In this document: in pieces, positions 34,501 through 45,554 of the stretch
Layout of the letters: the number at the start of each line of letters is the position of its first letter
Numbering within the stretch: the stretch's first letter is position 1
Origin: Azolla caroliniana
Lineage: Eukaryota; Polypodiophyta
Assembly: GCA_043228905.1 (NCBI GenBank)
Contig: JBHGNT010000006.1
Coordinates: 9,920,001-9,984,000, forward strand
Length of the DNA: 64,000 nucleotides
Direction: 5' to 3'
Notes under the pieces: generated by a model
Seen by the model: the letters and a program-made list of their open reading frames with translations, nothing else
The model's database searches: none
What the model was told of the DNA's origin: nothing
Made by a program: the position numbers and the translations under genes

Positions 34501-35901
34501 AGAGTATTTTATTGCATTCAAGGATTGGGTTAGTATTCATGGTTTTTCATTACCCTTTCATCATATGTAGAGCTTGTATAATAATACCTGATGTCCTATT
34601 GCTTCTATTAGAAACCGTGTCGAGGCAAGAAACAAGGAGAAGTTAAGGATATACACGATTTCCCTACATCCTTCCTTGCACATCTCGAGCGAGCCAGAAA
34701 AGAAAAGGATCGTCGCTTAGTCAAGGCGTACGAAATGGAGGAAGATGGCTCCTTTAAAAAATTTAGCCACAAAAAAGATATTACGAGAGATCTTTACTAC
34801 AATGTGGTTTGCGGTGATGTCATCGACTTGATCCAGAAGGTGCCAAAGAAGGAATATACGCTAATGATTGCGGATATTCCTTACGGATTTCGAATGGCTG
34901 GGTCATCATACGACGATGAACTGTTTAGGTTTAAACAATTGGAGAAGATGGTCAAGGATTTCGCTGAGCTAACGACCGCATCCTTGTGGCGAATAGTTGT
35001 CTTTCATAGTATGGACCAAGGGTACTCGGTAGCTCAAGCTTTGAGATCTCGTTGCCATGGCATCGAGAACCTTGCATGGTAAGGATTATTTATAGGTGTC
35101 TTTCACTATATTGCATTTCTTAAGGTTGTTGAATCTATTCTTAATTCGATGTATTATTTTTTATAGGATCAAGACCAATGTAAATAGAGGGCCAACTTTT
35201 CGGTTCGTTAATGCCATTGAATACATAACGGTTGGCTACTTCGATGAAATTAAGAAACAGAGAATCAAAGAGCATTCTAATGAAGTGGGAGGTTCAAATC
35301 TGTTGGTATATCCAGCAGTGACACGGAAATTGTGACATGTCACCACGACAGAACGGGGACTTGTCAACCCATACCAAAAACCTCAACGACTTATGATGCG
35401 CGTGATCGAGATGTTTTCTGTCGAAGGAGACTGGATATTAGATCTCTTTTCTGGCACAGGTATTCCTCGAACTAGGGTAACGATCTTGAGATAACCAATC
35501 CCTTTTTTTTCGTTTGACAACTAAATCTTCTTGTTACTTACATCACAGGAACTACGTCTGCATGTGCATTGAAGCTTTTTAGAAATACAGTTGCATTGGA
35601 GAAGGAAGAGGACCAAGTTATATTTATTAATATGCGGATTAAGGCTTTGTGGGAGTGCCCAGACCAGGATGAGGAGGTTGGTGCAAAGAACCTAGCCAAT
35701 ACAGAAAGGTTTCAACCTGCTTCGCGAGAGCCTATTCCTCCGTTAGCCGGCGAACCGGGGGAGCTAATAGAGCTTGATGATGAGCTTATAGAAGATATTT
35801 CGTTGGCTCGGCTAACAGGGGAAACCAATGCACGTATAGCCGAAGACAGTTCTACACAAGATGATGAAGAAAATGACGTTGATGAATTGATTGCTATGTA
35901 A
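31540..35901 (+). pseudogene. ParB-like domain plus DNA amino-methyltransferase, six exons
   Basis: Exons: 31540-31574, 32704-34341, 34418-34532, 34612-35078, 35167-35459, 35549-35901, all GT-AG; total 2,901 nt (967 codons). The exon 3 donor (GTATTC) is the least certain. N-terminus: basic KKIKLRIQG, a possible small reader-like fold, acidic linker. ParB-like domain about 33460-33860: VFNLPITHIHRP, then YFVIGGSHSAEARRQL matching the ParB GxHR-like box. Methyltransferase: motif IV ADIPYG (34869-34886) precedes motif I DLFSGTGTT (split by the last intron), the order of beta-type N4-cytosine/N6-adenine enzymes. Two in-frame stops (TAG 34265-34267, TGA 35332-35334) fit CAG and CGA with C to T, so this copy is probably dead. 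Which base it methylated cannot be told. Confidence 0.8.
31625..32261. repeat. Array of 13 palindromes at exact 51-bp spacing
   Basis: Each unit is a 25-bp palindrome: half-site GAACTCGATACG, a central C or G, and the mirrored half-site. Starts: 31625, 31676, 31727, 31778, 31829, 31880, 31931, 31982, 32033, 32084, 32135, 32186, 32237, always 51 bp apart. Most are perfect; 32084 is the most degraded. The 26-bp spacers are AT-rich (TTTAAAACCTAAACTTTAAA type), and some are in the opposite orientation while the spacing stays the same. The array fills intron 1 of the methyltransferase gene. A 51-bp period is about five helical turns, so sites would face the same side of the helix. Likely role (inference): binding or methylation sites for the ParB-methyltransferase or transposase. 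Confidence 0.95.
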
Positions 35902-36150
35902 TAGACTCTATGAAGAATATGACACTGACGATTTGTTAAGATTTCACATTATTAATACAAATTTTGGGTTTTACCTAGTGGATTCTATTCTTTATAATCT
36001 TCTATATGTTTCAATTTTATTTTTATATACTTGATTAGTAGATTTATGACATTGGTTTCACCGCGTGCATAGCTGACTACGAAACTTATGGAGAAACATG
36101 AATAGTTTAAATGGAGGCTGATTTTGGTCCAAGCTAACCTTAACAGAACA
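35902..36150. other. Transposon non-coding DNA before the nested Copia
   Basis: AT-rich 3' flank of the methyltransferase gene. It ends with GAACA (36146-36150), the left half of the Copia target duplication; the same sequence continues at 41428. Confidence 0.8.
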
Positions 36151-36729
36151 TGTTGAACACAGTGCTCAGCCACCACCTAGGAATAGGATAAATTCACAGA
36201 AAACAGGAAATACAAAATGCACGAGGACAATAGAGAGAAGAGTACACAGGATGTTTTACGTGGAAAACCCTAAATGGGAAAAACCACGGGAGTCCTCGAA
36301 CTCCAACTATCACTCTAAACAGAGGTGTACAATGGTGAAGCTACAAGGCAACAACCTTGAGCTCACTGTCTTCGCCACAGGCGGCGGTAATACACAGAGG
36401 CAACGACCTCTTCGTCTCTCTCTCTCTCTCTCTCTCGGCTGCTCTCACTTCGCAAAACAGAAAAATGAGCAACAACTTCAACAGCAACAAAACTGTTTGC
36501 CCTAAGTCATATTTATACACATATGACTTTCGGGCTATTTACAAATATAGCCTCAAGGGCCCTTGGCAAACATATTCACAAATATGTCCCCGCATCCGGA
36601 TCTCTCTCCGGGTACATTCATCATCCGGCTCCATAGCCGGGGTCTTCATCATCCGGCTCCGTAGCCGGGGTCTTCATCCCGATTCCCGGACATCCGACCA
36701 TCCCATCCGGAGGGACCGTAATCCCAACA
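36151..36729 (-). repeat. 3' LTR of the nested Copia
   Basis: 579 bp. Contains a (CT)n run near 36417-36437 and two CATCCGGCTCC-TAGCCGGGGTCTT repeats near 36615-36675. Confidence 0.93.
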
Positions 36730-36876
36730 AACTCCCCCTTCACTTCGGCATGGGATGTCTTTCCAGTCCGACCCTCTTCCGGCACGCTTCCAGCTTGTCG
36801 GGTGTGAGCACTTTGGTCAGCATATCTGACCCGTTCTCGTCCGTGTGGATCTTCGTCAGCACGAACTCCTGGTCTT

Positions 36877-39800
36877 CTATCCTTTCCCGGATCCAGTGAT
36901 ATCTTCGCTGGATGTGCTTCGTCCGGGAGTGATAGGCCGCGTTCTTCGCAAGGTGGATGGCACTCTGATTGTCGCAGTAGAGTCGGTACTCCTCCTGCCG
37001 GATACCGACTCTCTAATGAAGTCCTTCATCCATATTATTTCCTTGCCGGCTTCAACGGCCGCCATGTACTCCACCTCCGTGGTTGACAATGCAACCGTCT
37101 TCTGCAGCCTCGACTGCCACGAAACAACTCCCCCTGCATACGTCATCACATACCCTGATGTGGACCGGCTGGTATCTGCATCAGCCGACATATCCGAATC
37201 GGTAAAGCCGTCGAGTTCGGGCTTACCGGAGCCGAATCGGAGGCACACGTTTGCCGTGCCCTTCAGGTATCGGAGTATCCACTTGACCGCGTTCCAGTGC
37301 TCTTTGCCGGGATTGCTCATGTACCGGCTCACCACTCCGACTGCATATCCTATGTCCGGTCTTGTACACACCAGTGCGTACATCAAGCTTCCGACGGCAG
37401 AGGCATATGGTACTTTCATCATGTCCTCCTTCTCAGCCTTTGTCTTGGGGCTTTGCTTGCTGGACAACATGCAGTTTACCGGGAGGGTTGACCCGACCGG
37501 TCTTGCTTCTGACATGTTGAACCGGTGAAGCACCTTTGTCACGTACTTCTCCTGTGACAGCCACAACTGCTTCTTCTTCCGGTCCCGGATGATGTGCATC
37601 CCTAGTATTTGCCTCGCCGGACCCATGTCCTTCATTGAGAAGGTTCGGTGAAGCGCTTTCTTCAGCATCCGTATCTTGACCTGGTCCCGTCCGACGATCA
37701 ACATGTCGTCCACGTACAGGAGGAGTATTAGAGAGTCTCCTCCTTCGAACTTCTTCACAAACACGCAGTGATCGGACTGCGTTTTGAGGTACCCTTCGTC
37801 GGTCATGAAAGAGTCGAACTTCCGGTACCATTGCCGGGGAGCCTGCTTCAGTCCGTAAAGGCTCTTCTTCAACCGGCATACCAGGTGCTCCTTCCCTTTC
37901 TTCTCGAATCCTTCCGGTTGCTGCATGTAGATCTCTTCTTCGAGGTCACCGTGAAGGAATGCCGTCTTCACGTCCATCTGTTCTACCTCGAGGTCCATGC
38001 TTGCCACCATGCTCAGCACCGTCCGGATGGAGGTCATCTTCACTACCGGGGCAAATATCTCGTCGAAGTCGACGCCCTTCTTCTGCTGGAACCCCTTCAC
38101 CACGATCCTGGCTTTGTATCTCGGAGGGTTGCCGGCATCTCCCGGTTTCAGCTTGAACACCCACTTGTTTCGAAGTGCCCGCTTTCCTTTCGGCAACTCC
38201 ACAAGTTCATATGTGTGGTTCTCATGCAGGGAATCCATCTCCTCCTGCATGGCACTTAACCACCTGCGGCTATGGGTGTCGAGCTTTGCTTCTTCAAAAC
38301 TCTCCGGCTCCCCCTCGTCGGTTAGCAGCACGTGCTCTGGTTCCGGAAATCTCCGGGGGGCCCTTCTCTCTCTTAGAGGATATCTCCGTTCCGAAGCTTC
38401 GGTAACCGGCTCCTCCGTTTCCTCTTCATCCGAATCCATTTCGAGATCGGGGCCGGTTCCGGTATCAGTTTCATCTTCCTCGGCCGGTTCTGTTTCTTCA
38501 CCGTCTTCGGCCGGATCCTCGAGTGCTGACCGGTCCCTTGCCGGTCGGGACTGCTCCTCGTAGAGTTGATCCTCACCGGTCGTCTTGGAGCTCTTCATCT
38601 TCTTCTCCGACTCCCAGTCGGCGAGTGTCTTGTCCTCCATGAAGATGATATCACGACTCCGGAATATCTTTTTGTCGACCGGGTCCCATACTCGGTAGCC
38701 GAACTCGTCATCGCCGTAACCAAGGAATATGCATGGCCGGGTCTTTGGATCTAGCTTTCCTCTCCGGTCCTTTGCCACATGCACATATGCGAGACACCCG
38801 AACACCTTCAGATGCCGGTAGGACACTTCCCTACCGGTCCACACTCTCTGCGGCGTGTCTCCGTCCAAAGGTACTGAGGGTGATCTGTTTATCACGTATG
38901 TCGCCGTCGACATTGCCTCAGCCCAAAACCCCTTGGGTAATTTCGCATGCGCCAGCATACTCCGGACCCTCTCCATTATGGTCCGGTTCATCCTCTCGGC
39001 CAGCCCGTTCAGTTCCGGCGTCTTCGGCACAGTAAACTCGAGCCGGATTCCCTTCGAGCGACAGTACTCCTTGAACTGCCCCCGGTATTCCCCTCCGTTA
39101 TCTGCTCGTATCGCTTTCAGCTTCTTGCCGGATTCCCTTTCCACTCTCGCGTGGAGTTCTTTGAAGACGCACAACACTTGGTCCTTTGTCTTCAACGGTG
39201 CCGTCCACAGCTTCCGGCTGTGGTCATCAATGAATGTCACGAAGTACTGGGCTCCGCCATGTGACTTCGTTTCTACTTGACACACCTAAGTGTGCACCAA
39301 CTCCAATGGTGCGCTACGTCTCGTCGGTGGCCTTGAGTGGAAGGAGGTTCGGTTCTGCTTACCGGCCAGGCAATCGGTGCACTTCTCCAGGTGCACATGC
39401 TTCACTGGAATAAGGTTGTCTACTGCAAGCCTCTTCATCCCCTTCTCACTCATGTGGCACAGTCTCTTGTGCCACAGCTCACCGGCAGTGTCGGCTGCCA
39501 CGTTCAACTCCTCCGGACACAACCAGGCATTCATAAGGTACAGTGTGTTGACTTTCCGGGCCCGAGCCACTATCAGGCTCCCCTTGCTGAACTTCATTAC
39601 GCCGTTCCGGATGCTACCTGTGTAGCCTTCATCGTCTAGCCTCCCGGCCGAAATCAGGTTCAATCGGACCTCCGGAACGTGTCAGACATCCTTCAGCAAC
39701 ATTTTGCATTCGGTCGAGGTTGTCAGCCACACGTCTCCTATGTCGGCAATCCGGCATGTACCTTCATTTCCCATCCGGACACAGCCGTGCTCACCGGCTG

Positions 39801-40869
39801 TGTAGGATGAGAAGTATTTCTTCTCCGGGGTCAGGTGGAACGACGCTCCGGAATCGACCACCCAGGTCATCTCTTCACCGGCAAGGTTCAGCTCCCTTTC
39901 TTCGGTAATGAGCATTATCTCTTCTTCACTTGCCGCGAGTGCCGTCGTTCCTTTCCGGTCCTGCCCTCGCCGATCCGAACCATTCCGGTCCGTGGCTCCC
40001 CGGTAAGCACCGTTCCGTTCCGAAGACTTCTTCGAATCGGTGTCGTCGGCTCCGTTGTCTTTTCGGTAATGCCGACAATTCTTTCGGAAGTGCCCCGGCT
40101 TCACACAGTGGAAGCATGTGGGCCTTCCTCTTGACTGCGACCGGGTCCCCGACTTCTCCCGTCTTTGCGGACTCCGGTTCCGTTGTCTTCCCCGATCCGA
40201 TTCGGTAAGCAGCATCTTCGGATCGGAGGCCGGTTCTTTATCTCTCCGACGCGCTTCTTCGTTCAAAATGCTTGTCTTTACCGTTTGTAGAGACAAGTTA
40301 TCTTCGGTGCAGGAGGTGCTGAGAGTCACCACCAAGTTCTCCCGGCTTTCCGGCAATGTACACATCAGAATGATGGCTTGCATTGCATCCTCCAACGAGA
40401 ACTTGATCGCCGCAAGCTGGTTCACGAATCCCATGAACGTGCTTACGTGTTCCACCATATTCTCGCCGTCCCGGTACTTGAGGTTCACTATCTTCCTCAT
40501 CAGGGAGGTCCGGGTCAGAGCATTCTTCCTCTCATACAGTCCGGACAGCTTCTGCCACATCTCATAGGCGTTCGTATCGTTCGCCACATGTTGCAGAACA
40601 CTTACATCGACATATTGCCGGATCGTCGCTACGGCTTTCCGGTTCAGGAGCTTCCACTCCGACTCTATTACCCCCTTGGGTATCTCGGCATTGTCGATCG
40701 GTTCATACAGGTCTCGGACGATGAGAAGGTCTTCCATCTTTATCTTCCAGTCGGCGTAGTTCTGTGAGTTCAACACCATCATGCCCGGAGGCCCACTACC
40801 GCCGCCTTCCATTTTCTGTGTTACCGTCGCTCTGATACCACTCTGTTGAACACAGTGCTCAGCCACCAC
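36877..40869 (-). pseudogene. Copia gag-pol polyprotein (two stops, one frameshift)
   Basis: One reading frame: gag with knuckle CFHCVKPGHFRKNC, protease WVVDSGASFHLTP, pre-integrase LWHKRLCHMSEKGMKRL, integrase FVTFIDDHSRKLW ... DNGGEYRG ... LNGLAERMNRTI, RT (KARIVVKGFQQKKGVDFDEI, LLLYVDDMLIVG) and RNase H (GFTDSDMSADADTSRSTSGY, ALSTTEVEYMA). Stops TGA at 39682-39684 and TAG at 39286-39288 interrupt the gag-protease linker and the start of integrase; both fit C to T changes. Near 37005-37015 a one-base shift spoils the last 40 or so residues of RNase H. Despite the young LTRs the copy cannot make a full polyprotein. Confidence 0.9.
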
Positions 40870-41422
40870 CTAGGAATAGGATAAATTCACAGAAAACAGG
40901 AAATACAAAATGCACGAGGACAATAGAGAGAAGAGTACACAGGATGTTTTACGTGGAAAACCCTAAATGGGAAAAACCACGGGAGTCCTCGAACTCCAAC
41001 TATCACTATAAACAGAGGTGTACAATGGTGAAGCTACAAGGCAACAACCTTGAGCTCACTGTCTTCGCCACAGGCGGCGGTAATACACAGAGGCAACGAC
41101 CTCTTCGTCTCTCTCTCTCTCTCTCTCTCGGCTGCTCTCACTTCGCAAAACAGAAAAATGAGCAACAACTTCAACAGCAACAAAACTATTTGCCCTAAGT
41201 CATATTTATACACATATGACTTTCAGGCTATTTACAAATATAGCCTCAAGGGCCCTTGGCAAACATATTCACAAATATGTCCCCGCATCCGGATCTCTCT
41301 CCGGGTACATTCGTCATCCAGCTCCGTAGCCGGGGTCTTCATCATCCGGCTCCGTAGCCGGGGTCTTCATCCCGATTCCCGGACATCCGACCATCCCATC
41401 CGGGGGGACCGTAATCCCAACA
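40843..41422 (-). repeat. 5' LTR of the nested Copia
   Basis: 580 bp, almost identical to the left LTR. The - strand TATAAATATG at about 41203-41212 is a likely TATA box. Confidence 0.93.
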
Positions 41423-41571
41423 GAACATGGCCCTATAATTGTTGCCATGACTGTCCATGTTGTTATTATGGATCTTTGTCTTCTATTGTTAAAACTATTA
41501 TGTTTCTATTCCATTGCTGCTTAGATTGTGTAGTGTGTTGATAATGGTTCCAGTTGCGTTATCGTTCGGAG

Positions 41572-41847
41572 TTTGATCTTGTGTGAATCACCTAAGCAAT
41601 AGAGTAGATCAATTTTAAATACAGGTATGAAAGCCTAATAGGTTTGTTATTTCCACGACATTATCCTAAAGTTCACTGCCTTACATTGTCCACAATTATA
41701 AACATATGGTTTGATCCCATATGAACAAACTAAGGAATAGATTAGATCAACTTTAAATACAAGTATTGAATACTTTAATAAGTTAGTTATTCCAATCACT
41801 TATCCTAATGTGCACTATCCTACATTTTCCACAATTACATACATGCA
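41572..41847. repeat. 138-bp subterminal tandem duplication in the DNA transposon
   Basis: Two imperfect copies starting TTTGATC at 41572 and 41710. Shared blocks include AGATCAA-TTTAAATACA, TTATCCTAA and CCACAATTA. It lies in the right arm of the transposon, outside the genes. Confidence 0.75.
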
Positions 41848-42178
41848 TGTATGGGTCAAAGTATAAATTTTATCTCATTTTATTAGTATGGATACAAGTA
41901 CACCTGATATTTTTGTAAAACTTACCTAATTAATATAAGTCTTTAAGTTAGTGTTTCCCTTGTCGCACAGTAGTGACATATTGAGCCATAGTTGAACTTT
42001 ATTATGCCTACATTAACTTATCAACATGTCTAAACTTGCATGATTTCTAATGATCTCCACTCGTAGATCTATCATGTATTTTTATATTTGCAAATTCTCA
42101 TCAAGTTGAGGAACATGTGATATTAGTGCATCCAATTTTTGTAGAGAGGGTGTATTTGCTTCGTTTTAAGAAGATTCT

Positions 42179-42223
42179 ACAAGTGGAATGCGCAATCCTT
42201 CCACTTGTGAACGCGAACGTGTT
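42179..42223 (-). repeat. Right terminal inverted repeat with subterminal hairpin
   Basis: TIR at 42210-42223. Immediately inside, ACAAGTGGAA (42179-42188) and its complement (42199-42208) form a perfect 10-bp inverted repeat around 10 nt. Confidence 0.85.
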
Positions 42224-42507
42224 CCCCTCATCTTTCTATTCCTCTGCCGTCTTTTCACGTCGGGTTCACCAAGTATGTCGCGTTATTACGCGCGTGTGTG
42301 TAGAAGGGCGGGACCACGGGGGTCTTGGACCGAGGAATAACTGAGAAGGAGGAGAACGGAAAGGCAGTGGACGCACTTGCACACACAGACGCGGGAGCAC
42401 ACAGGAATCAGAGTCCGACAACACAACAAAACGAGACGACTAGAAGTCTGAGTATATGAACACGTATGTATATAAATATATAAAGATATATCAAGACGTT
42501 TACAACT
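42224..42507 (-). mobile_element. Gypsy 'A', right part (leader, primer site, partial 5' LTR)
   Basis: Continuation of element A after the transposon: CCCCTCATC..., leader, then the primer site seen as CACGTCGGGTTCACCA (42256-42271, complement TGGTGAACCCGACGTG), then the 5' LTR from 42276. The LTR matches 21235 onward and breaks at about 42507, where Gypsy D starts. The remainder should lie beyond the right edge. Confidence 0.85.
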
Positions 42508-42512
42508 AATAG

Positions 42513-42949
42513 TGTTACCGGCTGGCAAAGGAGTCCAGAGTGTGAAACGAAGGAGTTATTTACTTATTAAGGAATGGTTGTAAGTAAGCTATTAGTGTGG
42601 ACGGACGGACCGGAATTGGTATGCCGTTCCGGATCCGGACCGATCCCGAACAGGTGCAGATGGCACCGTTTTGTACTACAAACTGGAAACCTATTTAAAG
42701 GCCCGGATACAATGTAATGAGCAACGGATAATTAATGAAGCTTAGTGTTTTTATCTCTCTGTGTTAATTGCCGTTCTGCATTCATTGTTATATCTTACGC
42801 GTGTGATTATTAAGGACGATCTTGCTAAGTAACCTAATTAAGTCGGATTAATCGTTGAGCCTAATCCTCTGTCCGTAACACCCCTTTGGTGAAGTGTCTT
42901 CCGTAGACACCCTGTGTTAGGCCATTGTCCGGCCCTAAGAGTTAAAACA
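42513..42949 (+). repeat. 5' LTR of Gypsy D
   Basis: Begins TGTTAC; the end is placed by the likely primer site. TATTTAAAGG near 42692 is TATA-like. The same sequence reappears at 63914-64000 with a few differences. Confidence 0.7.
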
Positions 42950-44842
42950 GTTTTTGGCGACCACGATTCCTGTTTTTGCAGCAAACGACGACATGAATGG
43001 ATGACTAGATCAATGCACGACCTGGTTACAGATCGAACTCGATGCCTTGCCGAAAGGCAAAGGAGACGTGAGGCTTTCCAGCAAGCGGTGCAGGAAATTA
43101 GAGCGGATCACTCGTTTTCCAACGTAATCCGGAGAGTAGCGGAGGAGTCCCTCCGGTTACAGCAAACAACGCACCCGGACGACGGCAACAACCTAAGCAG
43201 CCTCCTAGAAACCGAATCCCTTCTCCAGGCGTTGGCAAGCGGAGAAGGCGAAGCAAAAGCCTTTTCAACGTATGAATCGGATTCCGAAGGGGGATACATC
43301 GTGCACACAAACTACCGTAGTAGCAACGACACCCCGGGCGGACCGGAGGACGAAGGATCAGACACCTTACCGACACCGGAACCGGAAGTGCTAAGGCTGG
43401 AACCTCCGGAACCAGACACAGAGGAAGAGCGACCTCCGACACCGGAAGTCCAGGAGGAGAGGCCTCTGTCACCAAAAGAAGAGGAAAGACCACCGACGCT
43501 GGAGACAAATCAGTAACGACCACCGACGCCGGAGAAAAACCAGGAACGAACACCAACACCACCAACCCGCGCACCGATACCAGACGACGACATGCCGTTC
43601 CAGTACTCCAAGTATAGAGATGATCCGGACGCAGAAGCTCATGTTCACGTTTTTGAACAGACATGGGAAGCAAACCATGTGTCCCAGCGATTGACCCCGG
43701 AGGAAGAGGAACGCTCTAAGATAGCGGAATTTGGCGTCACATTGGAGGGACCGGCAACAAGATACCATCACCACCTTCGCAGATTTAAAAGCTAAATTCT
43801 TGCATTTTTTCCAAAAGGAGGTGGACCAGACAGTAATGGTGGGCTTGTTTTATACCATCCGACAGGAGGAAGGGGAGAGCATTCCCCAGTTTGTCATTCG
43901 GTTTCAATGGATGCATAGTCAGCTTGCTCGCACACCCCCGGAGGAGGAATTACGGACTATATTCCTAAATGCGCTTCGGGAACCCCTACGCACGGTTTGC
44001 ACGGTAATTGACTTCCGCGCAAGTACCATCGACCAAGTCATTGACCGGGTGAGAGAGATGGAAAAGACAAGCTCCTGGCTCACACTAGGAGCACTCCAAC
44101 GGGCGTTACCGTTCGATGAAGACCTCCGGTTTCGGCAATAAATACAGTGCACAACCTACTTGAATTCCGGACACTCGGCACTAGAATGCACTATGAGGAC
44201 GCAATGTGTAATCTGTCAATCCAAGGGCCATACGACGGATAGGTGCGAGTATAATCTATTGAACCGGCAAGCACCGCCAGTCCGACAAATAGATCCACGC
44301 AGCAGCCGGGATGAAGAAGAGGAACACTGGCGGCGAATGGACCGATACCGACCGGCACAGGATGTCCGGTATGGCGATCGACGGGAGAATGATGTCCGGT
44401 ACGATGATCGGCGGGATAACTACAACCGGCACGATAGAAATGATCGGTACCGGGATTACAATAGATGATACGAACATTACGACCGGGAGCACTCCCCCGG
44501 GTATCGTCAGCAACGGGAGGAATACGGCAGATATCATGACCAACCTCGTCAAGAGTACCGCAATAAGAAGAACTATAACAAAAAACGACATTTCAAAAAA
44601 GGAGGCCACCCACGGGATCCGGAACAAGGAGCTTCAAGCAACCAACCGGCCCAAAACCCCGTGCTTACCACAGGATCTACCCTGGGTACAACAAACAATG
44701 CCAAATCCAGCAATACCCGGAAAGCCTACTGCTACTACTGCCGACGGGAAGGCCATTATAGTAATCAATTCCCGACGAAGAGCTATGACAAACGACCGGC
44801 AGTAAATATGGTAGTCCTTGAAGTGGCAGATCTGCAGCACGT
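42914..44842 (+). pseudogene. Gypsy D gag
   Basis: An acidic, proline-rich N-terminal half (PTPEPEVLRLEPPEPDTEEE) ends at a TAA (43514-43516), then the frame continues to MPFQYSKYRDDPDAEAHVHV. After a frameshift near 43780 comes the capsid core (FLHFFQKEVDQTVMVGLFYT ... ELRTIFLNALREPLRTV). A damaged knuckle (CTTYLNSGHSALEC, with Tyr for Cys) and an intact one (CVICQSKGHTTDRC) follow. Then an RD/RY-rich stretch, and a third knuckle-like CYYCRREGHYSNQF with its last Cys lost. It is cut by the B dimer right after ADLQH; the frame appears to resume at 57007 with MNTRSKGMAKEWE. Confidence 0.8.
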
Positions 44843-45481
44843 TGTTGAGGTACTCCTCGCGGATGCGTGGTGAGGCGGGACCTCGGGGGTCTTGTACCAA
44901 AGAGCAAGAGAGAAAGGAGAAGATGCCACTACGTGCGAGAGTAGATTCATAGGGACACGGCCCTTCGACACAAAGACGCGAGTGGGACAGCGACACAGGG
45001 AGACACAAACGTATGTATGTATTAACAAAGACAAACAACAAGAACACGAAGACAACAAAACACGAAGTCGGTTACAGCCGAACAGGCCGGCGAACAGATG
45101 CCGATACCTGCTCGTAAACGCACAGAGAGGAAGGAGTAGGTTGGAGGTGCTGCCGGAAGCACTCGGGCATTCGTCAGAGCAGCGCGAGCCTCCCGAAACC
45201 TGCACAGAAGGAAGCTATGGTGTTTGCAAACCAGAGAGAGAGAGAGAGAAGCCTTCGCACGGAAACCGACAGCACTTCGTCCTCGAGTCTCCGCGATCCC
45301 CTTTTCCCTTCTTGTCTCCCTCCTTTTTATAGGCAAGGAAGGAGCCGTTTCCCCCCCTTTCTTCCTACCTACCGAATCTACCTAGGATCTCCTATGTACA
45401 ACTTAAGGCGCACGTGCATGAAGAGTCGGTTCCTACGCTCCGGTGCACCGATTCCGCTTGTGGACGGTTTTCTTCACGACA
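44843..45481 (-). repeat. Gypsy B LTR, left
   Basis: 639 bp; 3' LTR of B1. The - strand TATAAAAAGGAGGGAG near 45330 is the likely TATA box. Confidence 0.9.
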
Positions 45482-45554
45482 TCCGCCCCCACCTAACCGC
45501 GCATCCACCGGCATGCGCCAAATTGTGTTGGGACGGATAAAACCGGTCCAGCCT

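Larger units (their letters stand above)
36151..41422 (-). mobile_element. Ty1/Copia retrotransposon, young, nested
   Basis: Complete element on the - strand: LTRs 36151-36729 and 40843-41422 (TGTTG...CAACA), target duplication GAACA at 36146-36150 and 41423-41427. The primer site on the - strand is TGGTATCAGAGC, directly inside the right LTR (initiator Met-tRNA type). A polypurine tract (GAAGGGGGAGTT on the - strand) adjoins the left LTR. The LTRs differ at about seven of 580 positions by eye, so insertion was recent compared with its decayed hosts. Confidence 0.95.
27608..42223. mobile_element. DNA transposon encoding transposase and ParB-methyltransferase
   Basis: Ends are AACACGTTCGCATT (27608-27621) and the complement of AACACGTTCGCGTT (42210-42223), 13 of 14 matching. 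CCCCT flanks both ends (27603-27607, 42224-42228). The related Gypsy B sequence near 55900 runs through this site with one copy of the corresponding bases, which supports insertion with a 5-bp duplication. Without the nested Copia the element is about 9.3 kb. It holds two divergent genes, 27907-30687 (-) and 31540-35901 (+), sharing a roughly 850-bp intergenic region. I cannot place it in a named superfamily. Confidence 0.88.

Noticed and set aside
31540-35901. Bacterial contamination carrying parB and a methyltransferase
   Set aside because: The gene has five in-phase GT-AG introns and lies inside plant transposon layers with precise ends.
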